From: Spirosoma radiotolerans
GTDB lineage: Bacteria; Bacteroidota; Bacteroidia; Cytophagales; Spirosomataceae
Direction: 5' to 3'
Length of the DNA stretch: 64,000 nucleotides
Assembly (NCBI RefSeq): GCF_000974425.1
Contig: NZ_CP010429.1
Location: 3,596,001-3,660,000 of the forward strand
Position numbers and translations under genes: made by a program. The notes under the pieces were generated by a model. It was not told the DNA's origin, searched no databases, and was given only the letters and a program-made list of their open reading frames with translations. The stretch's first letter is position 1. Every line of letters begins with the position of its first letter. Below are positions 7,856 through 18,000 of the stretch, in pieces.

Positions 7856-10089
7856 TTGGGTTGCCGGTCAAGTACTTTTTCTGGGGTGCCGGAGGCACCA
7901 GGTACCACCAGATTAGGCTCGGTATAGCGCTTGGTGCGCACCAGCCCCTGTTCGATATCGCCCAGCGTTGGCGCATCCGTATCGCCACCCTCCACTTTAT
8001 TGAGCGCGATGAGCATCGGGTGTCGAACCCCTTTGGCGTAGAGCCCAAACAATTCCCGATCCCGACGTCCCCAGAGTGTGTGCACCGTCAGCACCATGAG
8101 CGACACGGCACTCTGGTTGACCAGGTACAGCGGTATGGGGCTTCCAACGAGCGCGGGCAATTCAAGAATGATCTTGTTCACCGTACTCATCAGCGGCATG
8201 TCACCATTGATCATCAACTCTTCCGGCTCCCGCACATTCATAAAATTAGGATGCATCTCGTAAGGCAGAAAAACGATATTATCCTGTTCAAATGACTTGT
8301 CCGTTTCGGTCAGCCGTGGGTAGAAATAAGCCACCTTCTCGCCCGACTCCGCATACATTCGGGCCAGCCCGTGTGCACACCAGGTTTTCCCCTGCTTCGA
8401 GCGCATACTGAATATTGTGATCAGGGGCGCGTGGTCTGAGAGTCGCCGGTGCTCGATCTCAATATTGATAGCGTTCCCCAGTTGGTCGAACATCCCGACC
8501 GCAGCCCGGCTGGCCCGCGAATTGGCGGCAAACTTCTTGACCAGCGGAAACACCGCCGTCATAGGCTTCTCCAGGACCTGTTCAGCCTGCTCCAGGGAGT
8601 TGATTCGCTTATCGACCCAGAACCGGATGGCAGCCAGCAGTAACGCAACCACCAGGCCGGCACCAGCCGCAATGGCAGTGAACAGCAGCCGTTTGGGCAG
8701 TTGCGCCGATAGTGGAAAAGCGGGCGGGTCCAGCACCGATAACGACCCGTCGATGCTAATGTCCTGCCGATGCGTAGTAGCCTGATTCAGCGACTGCACC
8801 AGGCTCAGGTATTCTTTTTCGGCAATATCCATGTCGCGGGTCAGTTGACGCTGTTCCGATTCCAGTGGGGTAAACGTCGTGGATTCAGCCTGGTAATCGT
8901 CCAATCGTTTTTTGACGACGCCCATCCGGGCTCCAGACTCTTCATACTCCAGCACTTTGGTCAGCCATTCATTCACCAGTTTTAGTTTTGGAACAGACTC
9001 CGACCCGTTATCGGCCGCAAAGTAATTCTGGGCAATCTGCTTCAGCTCGTCCGATGCCTGATTGATTTTAGCCTGGTATTTATCCAGAACAGCCTGTGGC
9101 TGGCCATTGGTCCGGGCCGTAATCATCTGCGATTCAGCCGCGGTTAATTCAGCCTGTTTGTCGGTCAGCGCGGTATTGATCTTGAGTAAACTACCACCCT
9201 GAGTCATCCGCTGATTCAGTGCATTCATAGCTGCTTTGGCAGCCTGGTTTCTCATGACCTCCTGGTTATATTCAGCCACCAGAGCCTCCCTGGTAACGGA
9301 GCGCGTTTTCAGTTCCTCTTCAAAATTCAGCACGTTATGCTGCACATTGAATGCCTTCAGCTTAGCCTCCGCGTTATCCAGCAACCGTTTGGCCTCTTTC
9401 GCTTTGTTTTCGTAATAACCAACTACGGGATTGGTCTCACCCCGTTTCAGAGCAGTATACCGTTGGTTAAGTTCACTGATGGCCAGTTTCAACGTTTGCT
9501 CAACCACGGCGGGGTCGTCCCCTTCATACTCCAGGTCCAGCATGTCACTGCCACTCCTTCGGTTTGCCTTCAGTTTTTTTCCAATGACATCGGCGGAGTA
9601 ATAGGTATCGGACCCGATCAATAGCTGCCGGACCGGATTATCTGTCGAGCTTTTCGCCAGACTATCGAGCCGCGTACGGGTATAGGCCAGGTCGCCGGGA
9701 CGGAGCAATGACTGCCGAAAACTGGCTGGAATGGCCCCTTGTAGCATCTGAAAATTGGCCGCCGAAAGCTCCCGTTCCGATGGCTTGGTAAGTTGCAGGT
9801 GCTCTGCCAGCAGGTTCAGGCCAACATAATACAGCGTCTGGTTAGACGTCAGCGTGGTCAGAATATTGTCGAAAGCATTACTGACCGCCGAATAATCTGT
9901 CTGAAAACCCTCCTGCGCCGACCGCAGGGTATAGCCTGACGTTAGGCCGGTATACAGCGTGGCCTTGGTTTTGTATACTTTGGTTTCATTACGCATGAAG
10001 TAATATACCGTTCCCCCAGCCAGGCAGGGAAATAGAATGAACCAGATAAGATGCTGTTTCAGGAGCCGAACAAGTCCTTGAATAGTCAT
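7852..10089 (-). CDS. Wzc/GumC-like polysaccharide co-polymerase with degenerate kinase domain
   Basis: A 745-residue chain-length determinant protein. One membrane segment lies near residues 14-30. A long periplasmic region, rich in coiled coil between about 220 and 440, follows. A second membrane segment lies near 465-490, then a cytoplasmic domain. In the bacterial tyrosine kinase family that last domain has Walker A, A' and B motifs. Here the Walker A region reads SMRSKQGKT near residue 558, but the A' position reads AYFYPRL and the B position KIILELPAL, so the acidic residues that bind Mg-ATP are not visible. The C-terminus lacks the usual tyrosine cluster. It probably sets polymer length and bridges to the outer membrane, with kinase activity doubtful. 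The gene lies 2 bases after the TolC-like gene and overlaps wzx by 4. Confidence 0.82.
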   Translation of the reverse strand: MTIQGLVRLLKQHLIWFILFPCLAGGTVYYFMRNETKVYKTKATLYTGLTSGYTLRSAQEGFQTDYSAVSNAFDNILTTLTSNQTLYYVGLNLLAEHLQLTKPSERELSAANFQMLQGAIPASFRQSLLRPGDLAYTRTRLDSLAKSSTDNPVRQLLIGSDTYYSADVIGKKLKANRRSGSDMLDLEYEGDDPAVVEQTLKLAISELNQRYTALKRGETNPVVGYYENKAKEAKRLLDNAEAKLKAFNVQHNVLNFEEELKTRSVTREALVAEYNQEVMRNQAAKAAMNALNQRMTQGGSLLKINTALTDKQAELTAAESQMITARTNGQPQAVLDKYQAKINQASDELKQIAQNYFAADNGSESVPKLKLVNEWLTKVLEYEESGARMGVVKKRLDDYQAESTTFTPLESEQRQLTRDMDIAEKEYLSLVQSLNQATTHRQDISIDGSLSVLDPPAFPLSAQLPKRLLFTAIAAGAGLVVALLLAAIRFWVDKRINSLEQAEQVLEKPMTAVFPLVKKFAANSRASRAAVGMFDQLGNAINIEIEHRRLSDHAPLITIFSMRSKQGKTWCAHGLARMYAESGEKVAYFYPRLTETDKSFEQDNIVFLPYEMHPNFMNVREPEELMINGDMPLMSTVNKIILELPALVGSPIPLYLVNQSAVSLMVLTVHTLWGRRDRELFGLYAKGVRHPMLIALNKVEGGDTDAPTLGDIEQGLVRTKRYTEPNLVVPGASGTPEKVLDRQPK

Positions 10090-10091
10090 GA

Positions 10092-10901
10092 TTAATTGCG
10101 TTTCAGTTGATGAATAGGCACCCCAACGAATAACTCCAGTGCGTATATACTTTTGACAAACGAGGTCTTTGCCTGCTCGACGGTCGATCGGGTTTCGGCG
10201 TAACGGTTACTGTTAAAGGAGTGCGCTTCAGGCGTAATCTTTCCTTTTTGTAATTCTACCTCCGCAATCCGGAAAGAAGCCAGCGATGCTTGATCATCCC
10301 GCAGACGGATTTGCAGAATGCGCTGGGCCAGAATCAGATCCTGGTATAAGTTGAATACGTCCCGTTTCAAGAGAATCTCAGCCGTGCGACGGCGTTCCAG
10401 TGTGGCTTCGTAGTTGGCCTGGGCCAAGCGGATCTGTTGTGACCGCCCAAACAAATCATGAATACTGATGGCTACGTTGACCCCGGCGCGGTACCCATTG
10501 GATATTTGCCCCAACTGATCCGTGACGTTTGTTCCTGTTGACAGGATGGCCTGATTACCCGTCGAGTAATTGGCATAGCCCGTAAAGTTCTGCAACACCT
10601 GCAACTTGGCTAAGCGGTAGGCAGCGGCCTGCGAGTTCGCCACGGCCCCTTCAAATTTTACGGATGGGGCGTAGGCCAGCGCCAGCTTGAAGATTTCTTC
10701 GAACGGAATAAGCTGAACAGCAATATCCTTATTAAAATCAAACCCCAGACTATCCGTAGATAATCCGTCGGCCGGTGTAATGACTGGCTTGGCCGATACG
10801 GGTGCGGGCGTTGCCACTTGTCCGTACATAGCGGTTGCCGCTGTAGCCCACAGCCCCAGGCCCAGCAGCCATTGACGAATAAATTGACGAAAACGATTCA
10901 T
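10092..10901 (-). CDS. Short TolC-family outer-membrane protein
   Basis: A 269-residue protein with a signal peptide (cleavage probably after ATAMYGQ, near residue 28). An alpha-helical region follows in which IRLAQANYEATLERRRTAE and similar Gln/Ala/Leu heptads look like the periplasmic coiled coil of outer-membrane factors. Classical TolC proteins are about 420-480 residues with two internal repeats; this one has room for a single repeat. It sits 2 bases upstream of the Wzc-like gene, so it is the best outer-membrane partner candidate for polysaccharide export, because no Wza-type lipoprotein is visible. It could form oligomers with more subunits than TolC; that is inference. Confidence 0.72.
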   Translation of the reverse strand: MNRFRQFIRQWLLGLGLWATAATAMYGQVATPAPVSAKPVITPADGLSTDSLGFDFNKDIAVQLIPFEEIFKLALAYAPSVKFEGAVANSQAAAYRLAKLQVLQNFTGYANYSTGNQAILSTGTNVTDQLGQISNGYRAGVNVAISIHDLFGRSQQIRLAQANYEATLERRRTAEILLKRDVFNLYQDLILAQRILQIRLRDDQASLASFRIAEVELQKGKITPEAHSFNSNRYAETRSTVEQAKTSFVKSIYALELFVGVPIHQLKRN

Positions 10902-10944
10902 TAACCAGGTAGTAAAGTCGTACGTTATAGCGTGTGTCGGTTTA

Positions 10945-12150
10945 TTATTGAACTAGTTGTTCCTGTTTCCAGGCCTTGGGTACATGCTGAATCACCGCAT
11001 CGAATTCCCTGGCCCGTTGTTCCCAGGAGTTCGCCTGTGCCATGTCGACGCGTTGCCGGATGCGCTCCTCTTCGGTGTCGGCCAGTGCCCGCCGGAGCGC
11101 GTCGACAAAGCGATCGGGGCGGTCAGCCAACTCAATAATTCCGGCAAATTCATCCAGTATCGAGAATGGCGTTGAAACAACCGGCAACCCGGCGGCCAGG
11201 TATTCGTTGATCTTAAGCGGATAAATGGTATAGGTATGCTTGTTGCACACAAACGGAATGATGCCGACACTGAATTTTGCCAGCAACGGCGGTAATTCGG
11301 CGGGCTGGTGGGGTGGAATGAATTGCACGTTCGGGAAGGGAGCCAACCGTTCGGTCAACGTTGGGTCATGAACCTCACCAATGAACTGAAACTCGACATC
11401 CGGCATTTTTTCCGCACAGTACGCCATCAATTCCGCATCAATCCGGTTATCAGCCGAGCCCAGATAGCCAACAACGGGCTTTGTCGGTGGCTGTTGTTGT
11501 GCCAATTGCCGGGTGCGATTAAACAGTTCGAAATTGGCGCCGTTCTTAACGCAAAACGTCCTGGGTTGCAGCCGTGACTTATCCTCTCGCAAGGCTTCGG
11601 AGGTCGTTACAACGGCATCGACACGCCGGATAAATTCGTCTTCGTAGCGGTCGCCATGCTTACTCATCCAATCACCGGCCGCCGTGATCTCATCGAAACA
11701 ATAATAGATCGTAGCACACTCATTCAGCTTGCCCAGCAAGGGCAGACCAATGACGGGATTGTAGGCATTGATGATCAGCGGCTTACGCATACCTAACTGA
11801 CGCATGACTGCCCGCAGGCTGCTGCCTAGCCGGTTGGTATTCCAACGGAGTAGACGATCGTGTGCGGCCGCCGGCAGCCAGTTGATTGGTAGCATCAGGG
11901 GCGGATTCCAGACATACAGCTCGCCACCATGCTTTGTCGAAATTTTGGTTAATGGGGTGTTGAGCCGCAGGGTTTCCCGAATCGGCATCTCCTTCCGACC
12001 AGCCGCCAGATCTTTAGCGGTATACATATAATCGACAAAGAGCACCCGATGACGAGCGGATAATTCGGTCATTAGCTGCACTACGGCCTTCTGAAAATCG
12101 CCCGTCCAAGGTGTCTGGGTCAGGCAGATAATACTGTCAAATTGCTCCAT
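10945..12150 (-). CDS. GT4-like glycosyltransferase (TuaH-type)
   Basis: A 401-residue protein starting MEQFDSIICLTQTPWTGDF. The C-terminal half has a GT-B donor domain (VVGYLGSADNRIDAELM, then a conserved IIPFVCNKHTYTIYPLKINEY segment and AAGLPVVSTPF). The KINEYLAAGLPVV stretch matches the second donor-domain motif of GT4 enzymes, and the N-terminal half resembles TuaH-like transferases. It should act in the cytoplasm on the EPS repeat. Its start lies inside the end of the polymerase gene (14-base overlap), and 43 bases separate it from the TolC-like gene. Confidence 0.82.
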   Translation of the reverse strand: MEQFDSIICLTQTPWTGDFQKAVVQLMTELSARHRVLFVDYMYTAKDLAAGRKEMPIRETLRLNTPLTKISTKHGGELYVWNPPLMLPINWLPAAAHDRLLRWNTNRLGSSLRAVMRQLGMRKPLIINAYNPVIGLPLLGKLNECATIYYCFDEITAAGDWMSKHGDRYEDEFIRRVDAVVTTSEALREDKSRLQPRTFCVKNGANFELFNRTRQLAQQQPPTKPVVGYLGSADNRIDAELMAYCAEKMPDVEFQFIGEVHDPTLTERLAPFPNVQFIPPHQPAELPPLLAKFSVGIIPFVCNKHTYTIYPLKINEYLAAGLPVVSTPFSILDEFAGIIELADRPDRFVDALRRALADTEEERIRQRVDMAQANSWEQRAREFDAVIQHVPKAWKQEQLVQ

Positions 12151-13639
12151 AGGGTTTAGGCTTTACGAGTAGGCGTTCTTCATTGACGGGACCGGACAGG
12201 GCAGGGCGGGTATCCCACCGATTGCAGGAAGCAACCAGCATGGTACTGATGAATACAATGCTACTAGTTGGAAACTGGCCCAGCACAGGATTGGAATAGC
12301 CCATAATGGCCATACCGACAAACTCGGCCAGAAAGGCATACATGACCTTAATCATCCAGGGATCTTTCAGTTGCCAGACCCGGTACACACCTATGCCGGC
12401 AAGGCCGACAAGCATGGCGATGTACAGGGCGACCCCTACCCGCCCGGTTTCGATCCAAAGTTCAACGTACCAGCTATCTGGCGGAATCTGGGACGCCCAA
12501 TGCCAGGGCGAGAACCGGGCTCCCATGTCCGTTGAGGTGCCGATGCCTGCGCCAAAGGGCAGATCGGCCAGATAAGCTTTCAACTTCGCCTGATTCTGGA
12601 GACGAAGAATAAACGAGGGATCATTCATGGGTGTCATTGCCGAGCGCATGCGCTGCACCTGATAGTTTGAGCTTCCCACGCTGGTATACATCAGGAGCAA
12701 AAACAGCGGAACGGATAAAACCATACCGATTACCAGCTTCAGGACATCGCGCTTGAGCAGCAGGTAAAACGCAAAGCCCCCTACCATGACGAATAGCGCA
12801 CTGCGCGTTCCTGAAATGGCATATCCCCAGAAATAAACCAGTGTAAGGGCCGTGTAGGCTATTTTTTTGGGGAGCGTTTTTTCTTCAAAAACCCGAATGA
12901 GCGCCACCAGCGTCACCCCGGCCATTTCGCCCCCAAACTGAGCCGCGTCCGAATAGAACGAGAAGCAGCGGAGCTGACCAAAGAGCATGTGCGTTCGGGC
13001 ATTGAAGCCACTATTCAGCCAGACGACTTCAGCGGGCGACAAGCCTATGTACTGTTGCTTGAATCCCCATAATGCCGCCATGAACGACCAGATCAGCCAG
13101 GTATTGACAAAAATCCGAACGTCCCGGCGAGTAAGCGGTATCACCAGCACCGCACAGGCCACGATAATCCAGTGTAGCGAAAAAGGGCGAACGTGAAAAA
13201 ACCAGGCTGGCCGATACGGGGCTTCGGGGTTGATCAGTTCAATAACCGTGTACAAAAACCAGATGGCAATAAGGGCAAACGCGCCGGTGCGCAACCGGGT
13301 CCACTCCATCCGCTGACCATTCAAAAACAGGCTAAACAACGTCAGAAACAACAAGCCGTCAATGAGCAGGCCCACGGGAAGCTGAACCAGCAGAAATCGC
13401 GTAAACCCAATGATATAGCTTAGTTGCACATACAGGAACAGGCCCCAGCGCGGCTCCATGAATACCAGAATGACCAGTCCCAAGGCGATGGGTGCCACAA
13501 TAGTCAGTACAGCCCCCGGTACACCCAGCTTACTCACAAAATAGCCTACAGCGATGGTGTAAATACCTCCGAGGAGCGTAAATAACCAGAACTGATTCGA
13601 CCTGAGGTTGCTAGAGATAGAAATGGCAGATAGGGGCAT
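12137..13639 (-). CDS. wzy: O-antigen ligase/polymerase (Wzy_C family) membrane protein
   Basis: A 500-residue protein with about eleven or twelve hydrophobic segments and one larger periplasmic loop between about residues 310 and 400. The segment SGTRSALFVMVGGF is typical of the Wzy_C/WaaL O-antigen ligase domain. Next to a flippase and a co-polymerase, the likely role is polymerisation of flipped repeat units rather than ligation to lipid A. Wzy and WaaL share this domain and cannot be separated with certainty from sequence. It follows the first GT2 gene by 36 bases and overlaps the next gene by 14. Confidence 0.82.
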   Translation of the reverse strand: MPLSAISISSNLRSNQFWLFTLLGGIYTIAVGYFVSKLGVPGAVLTIVAPIALGLVILVFMEPRWGLFLYVQLSYIIGFTRFLLVQLPVGLLIDGLLFLTLFSLFLNGQRMEWTRLRTGAFALIAIWFLYTVIELINPEAPYRPAWFFHVRPFSLHWIIVACAVLVIPLTRRDVRIFVNTWLIWSFMAALWGFKQQYIGLSPAEVVWLNSGFNARTHMLFGQLRCFSFYSDAAQFGGEMAGVTLVALIRVFEEKTLPKKIAYTALTLVYFWGYAISGTRSALFVMVGGFAFYLLLKRDVLKLVIGMVLSVPLFLLLMYTSVGSSNYQVQRMRSAMTPMNDPSFILRLQNQAKLKAYLADLPFGAGIGTSTDMGARFSPWHWASQIPPDSWYVELWIETGRVGVALYIAMLVGLAGIGVYRVWQLKDPWMIKVMYAFLAEFVGMAIMGYSNPVLGQFPTSSIVFISTMLVASCNRWDTRPALSGPVNEERLLVKPKPYGAI

Positions 13640-13675
13640 GCTGATTCCGAATATTAGTTTGTCCGTGTCGTGTCA

Positions 13676-14650
13676 CTAATTCGTTAACATCGCATCGAAC
13701 GGCTTGGCTACGGGTGACGGTTTTCCTTCAGAATGGGTTTCGGTCACTTTATGCTTCAGATTCCAGATAACTGCATCGCTCACGGCTTTTAGGTAATCGG
13801 GTTGCCATCGAAGCGTGTACTGAAGGAGTGCCTTAGGCAGCGCCAGTCCAAAATAGTAGGTGTAAAAAACCAGCAGCGGCAGTGTTTCCACGTTCCGGCG
13901 CATGAACCACAGCCGGTTGCGTGTGTGGTAGTACACCTTCATGGGATTCTGCTTACCCACACTCATCGACTCGCGGTGATAGATCAGAGCTTCAGGTTGA
14001 TAATAGATCTGGTATCCCGCCTTTCGTATCCGCATCGACCAGTCCAGTTCCTCATAATAGAGGAAAAAACTGTCGTCCAGGCTACCCACCCGGTCCAGTA
14101 CCTCCCGGCTAACCAGCATGGCTGCTCCATGCGCAAAATGAGTGGGTTCGGCCCGATCGTATTGTCCCTGGTCAGGTTCCATCAGTCCAATGGCCCACGT
14201 TCGGCCCGTGTACTTGTTGAGCGGATAATAACCCGCATACTGGATAACATCCGGTTCATCGTAATACCGGATTTTAGGGCAGCAAACGCCAATCGTCGAC
14301 TCCTGGAAGAAGGGTTTTATCAACTGTTCCAGGAGGTCAGGTGTAACAATGGTATCGTTATTAAGCAAAAAAAAATAGTCGCCCTTTGCCTGCTGAATCC
14401 CCAGGTTGTTTCCGCCGGAAAAGCCTAGATTTTCCGGACTGACGATTATACGGACATGGGGGTAGTTACCCGCCTTTATTCGTTCGGTTGGGTCTTCTAC
14501 CGACCCATTATCGACAACAATAATCTCAAAATTGGGGTACGTAAGTTGCCGGGTTGATTCCAGCAGATCACAGGTTACCACCGCCTGGTTATAGTTGACC
14601 GTAATGAGGGATATGAGTGGTGTTGTATTTTTCCGTTCTATGTCTGCCAT
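13676..14650 (-). CDS. GT2-family glycosyltransferase (rhamnosyltransferase-like), first gene of the EPS operon
   Basis: A 324-residue GT2 enzyme. It has PLISLITVNYNQA near residue 11, the VVDNGS motif, FSGGNNLGIQQAKGDYFFLLNNDT and a later EELDWSMRIRKAGY segment. This is the WbbL-type layout that often transfers rhamnose from dTDP-rhamnose, although donor specificity is not readable. A C-terminal hydrophobic patch suggests membrane association. It is the first gene of the minus-strand EPS series, with 427 non-coding bases upstream, so the main operon promoter should lie there. No exact TAnnTTTG box was found on this strand in the AT-rich stretch 14700-14800. Confidence 0.87.
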   Translation of the reverse strand: MADIERKNTTPLISLITVNYNQAVVTCDLLESTRQLTYPNFEIIVVDNGSVEDPTERIKAGNYPHVRIIVSPENLGFSGGNNLGIQQAKGDYFFLLNNDTIVTPDLLEQLIKPFFQESTIGVCCPKIRYYDEPDVIQYAGYYPLNKYTGRTWAIGLMEPDQGQYDRAEPTHFAHGAAMLVSREVLDRVGSLDDSFFLYYEELDWSMRIRKAGYQIYYQPEALIYHRESMSVGKQNPMKVYYHTRNRLWFMRRNVETLPLLVFYTYYFGLALPKALLQYTLRWQPDYLKAVSDAVIWNLKHKVTETHSEGKPSPVAKPFDAMLTN

Positions 14651-15077
14651 ACTTTATACAGGTATCCATCCTGATCAGACGATTACCCCGGTTTTTGACA
14701 TCTCAATTACATGCATATTAAAACCACCATAAATATAAACTCAATATTTACTTTTTCTAAGTAAAATAAACTAAATATATTTCATTTCATTCATTTACCA
14801 AAACCTAAGTGCTAAACTAGGCCAGTTGATGAAGGTATAGCTGAGAATAACTGGTGTTCTATTGTTGTGGAGAGAGTTGAATCGGCTGGGCTGACATTAC
14901 GCCTTTTTACGTCATACCAACGCTAAAAAAGGTGAGCCACAAAGAACACAAAGGGTTCTTACTTCTTTTGGGAAGAGAACCCTTTGTGTTCTTTGTGGCT
15001 CTGTGGTTCAATAAAACTATAGTACCAAAGTCCCTCCTGATTGACTAATATGGTAATCAGACCATAAAATCGCTTGG
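14651..15077. other. Intergenic region upstream of the EPS operon
   Basis: No gene is seen. Bases about 14700-14800 are very AT-rich and probably hold the EPS operon promoter on the minus strand. Bases 14934-15001 form a perfect inverted repeat, listed separately. The stretch ends at the stop codon of the glycoside hydrolase gene, so the hydrolase and the EPS operon are transcribed in the same direction. Confidence 0.6.
14934..15001. repeat. Perfect 26-bp inverted repeat, possible terminator
   Basis: The arms at 14934-14959 and 14976-15001 are exact reverse complements (start GAGCCACAAAGAACACAAAG) with a 16-base loop. The position, about 75 bases after the hydrolase stop on the minus strand, suits a transcription end point. 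No clean T-run follows, so a small non-coding repeat element is equally possible. Wording of the arms (cacaaagaacacaaag) resembles the 29693-29749 element only loosely. Confidence 0.6.
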
Positions 15078-18000
15078 TTAATTTTTCAGTACTTTTCGCA
15101 AAACCCGTTCGTCTCCCTGCTTTATTTCCAGCAGATAGTGTCCGGTAGGCAGTTGAGACAGGTCAATCTTACCTGAAAAATGGTCGCCCGTATTCGGGAT
15201 AACCAACCGCTGGTACATCTGACCTGTTGCAGCACTGAAAACCCGTACGCGTATTGGGACTGTAGCCGCTCGCTCGGCCTGAATAGTCACAAAATCGACC
15301 GTTGGGTTAGGGTATACCTGGACGGACTCATCCAGGCTTTTTACGTCGGATGCTACGGCCTGCCGCGCATTGGGTGCGGCATTACCAGCTACTACAAACA
15401 GGGGCGTTTCTGTTACGGTCAGTTGTACTTTACCCTGGTTCGTCGTAACCACTTCCAGCGCCATATCATCACTGCCGGCCTTGGGGCGATAAATCCGGGC
15501 CTGTGTCGCATTACCCAGGTCTAGCGTGTAGGAAGCCGTACGGCCCACTTCATCCGGAACCACCAGCATATACATCGAATTACCACTCCGTTCATACCGA
15601 TCCACAAACGGATCGCGGGCAAGCGTTTCCTTGTAGACATAATCCCCAAACAGCTTTTTCGTCTGGAAAAGATAATCAGCCGCCGGACGACGGGTTGTGT
15701 TATCGCCGTTGGCCAGACCAGATGTGCCAAACATACCCCCGCTAGAATTATCGTCGTACAACTGGTAAAAGAATACTTTCTCGATCCCCTGTCGGGCATA
15801 CAATAAAGCCGTTCTCAGTATCCAGTCGCCCTGCGTTTCCAGGGCCGACTTGCTCCCGATGGGGATGGCCCGCAGCGGGCTTCCCTGGTTTACATCGTAC
15901 CCAGCCTCCGTAATCCAGACTGGCATGTCGTAGGACTGCCGATGTGCCGTCTGACGGAAATCGTCAGCAATTTTATTGATCGGCGTCACTTCCGGAGCCG
16001 CTCCCCGCGTGGAGGTTCCACTCTGCGACGACGATGTGTTATCGGAATACATATGGTAGTTGATGATATCCCAGCACAGGTTAACCGAGCCATCGGCTCT
16101 GTAACCCCGGTACTGCTTGCACCAGTCGATCATCCCCTTTACGTAATCAGACCCGCTCGACGCTGACGCCAATCCGCCAATAACCACTTTTACCGACGGA
16201 TCGGCGTTTTTAACGCCAACGCCCACGCCCATTGTGTTTTTGTGCCCGTCGTAGAAAGCGGATAAATTGGCCGCATATTCGCGGGCCGTTTGATACGCTT
16301 TGCGGCCTTTCCACCATTTGTCGCGCTCGTTATCACATTCAATGTATTTAATCAGCCCTAATCCAACTTTAACTGAATTAGGCGTATCACCCGTCCAGCG
16401 GGGCGTCGAATTAACGTGTAGCAGGGCCGGGTTCACGTTCGGATTGTAGCCGTAGCGCGCCATATACTGGAACCCCATTTTTGCCTGTTCCAGATACGAG
16501 TTCGGATCTGAGAAGTCTTTGGTGTAGCGCAAGGGTGTATTTTCAGCGTCACGCTGGTCCTGAGGATAGGTATTGACCATCCAATCCGGAATTGTTTTCA
16601 GACAGGCCAGCACGTCGATTCCTTCGGCTTTGCAGCGTTCGTAGATCGCGTCGAAGTTCCAGCCTCCGCTCATCGTTGGATTATAGGAGTAGCTTCCCTC
16701 AGTCGACTCAAGCTTGTTCCAGTCCATGTAATGCCGAATACCGGAAAAGCTTTTCACGATGCTCATTTTGGCTTCATTGATCATCCAGGGCGAGTTGCCA
16801 TCTTCGAAGTTCCACTCGTAGGCATTGACGCCCAGCATATCGCCCAGCCTGACGGATTTTGCCGGAGTCGGGGTTGGCTGCTGGCTAGGCGCCGTATAGG
16901 AACCATACAGTTCAATCTCTGTTGGGAAGGAGCCGTAGGTATTGATCACCAGATACCGGGCATTGGCGATAGGCTGGTCGAGCTTAAACTTGGCATTACC
17001 GGTGGTGGAACGATCAGGATACGGGCCAACCCAATTGGCATAATCACTCCCCGTGAAGGTAGCAATGGGAATTCGCTGCCACTGATCCGTAATGACTGCC
17101 AGCGTCATGGGTGTATCCTGACATGAGCCGACGAAATCGTAGAATCGTAAACTTTCCAGGGTCATCGACTCCCCATTCAGCAACGGATAATAGGCATCAT
17201 ACTGCGGCAATACTTTACCCCAACCCGTTTCAACGGTTGCATCGGTAACCCCATCGAACAGTCCCTGTAATCCATTACTCACGTTTGTCAGCTGATACCA
17301 GCGTTTAGGATCAATCGGAATCTTCCGAGCGGCAGCTATAATGGATGACGTCTGGACAACCTGCGTTTGAGCGACGTCGTTTGCCGCTAAAAATGACGAA
17401 GAAGCGGCTTGAGACGCCGTTAAGATAGCAGTCCCGGCAGCAACAACGGTTGCCCTCCAGGAACCGGTAGTGTTCGACACGGACAGAACGGAGGGGTTAG
17501 ATGACGAAAAGGTAATGGGCGTCTGATTATTATTGCTTGTAGCAACCAATGCAAAATCGCCATCGTCGGTTGTCTTATCGGGCAGGGCGGCAAAATTGAT
17601 AACCGTTGGCGCCAAAGCCTGACCACCCTGCGTAATATTGACCCAGTTAAAATTCCAGGCTCCGCGAACGGAAAAGATCCGTAGCACCTGGCTCCCCGCC
17701 TGTAGCGTAGCGGTGGTGCTTATCGTGGTCCAGTTTTGCCAGCCGCCCGTTCGGGGCACATCAAGGCTGCCTAAAACCGCTCCCGATTCGGTCCGAATGT
17801 CAATAAGCCCATTTCCCCAACTATTGGCTACCCGAAACTGGAACGTATAGACGCCGGTCGAGGGAACCGTGACGTTGTAATCCATCCAGTCACCATCGTC
17901 GATGTAACTTAGGTCCTGTCCCCCATCGGTATCGGTCACATCTTCAGGACGAACATCGGTGGCTACATCGAAACTTTCGGCTTGTACTTTACCCGGAAGC

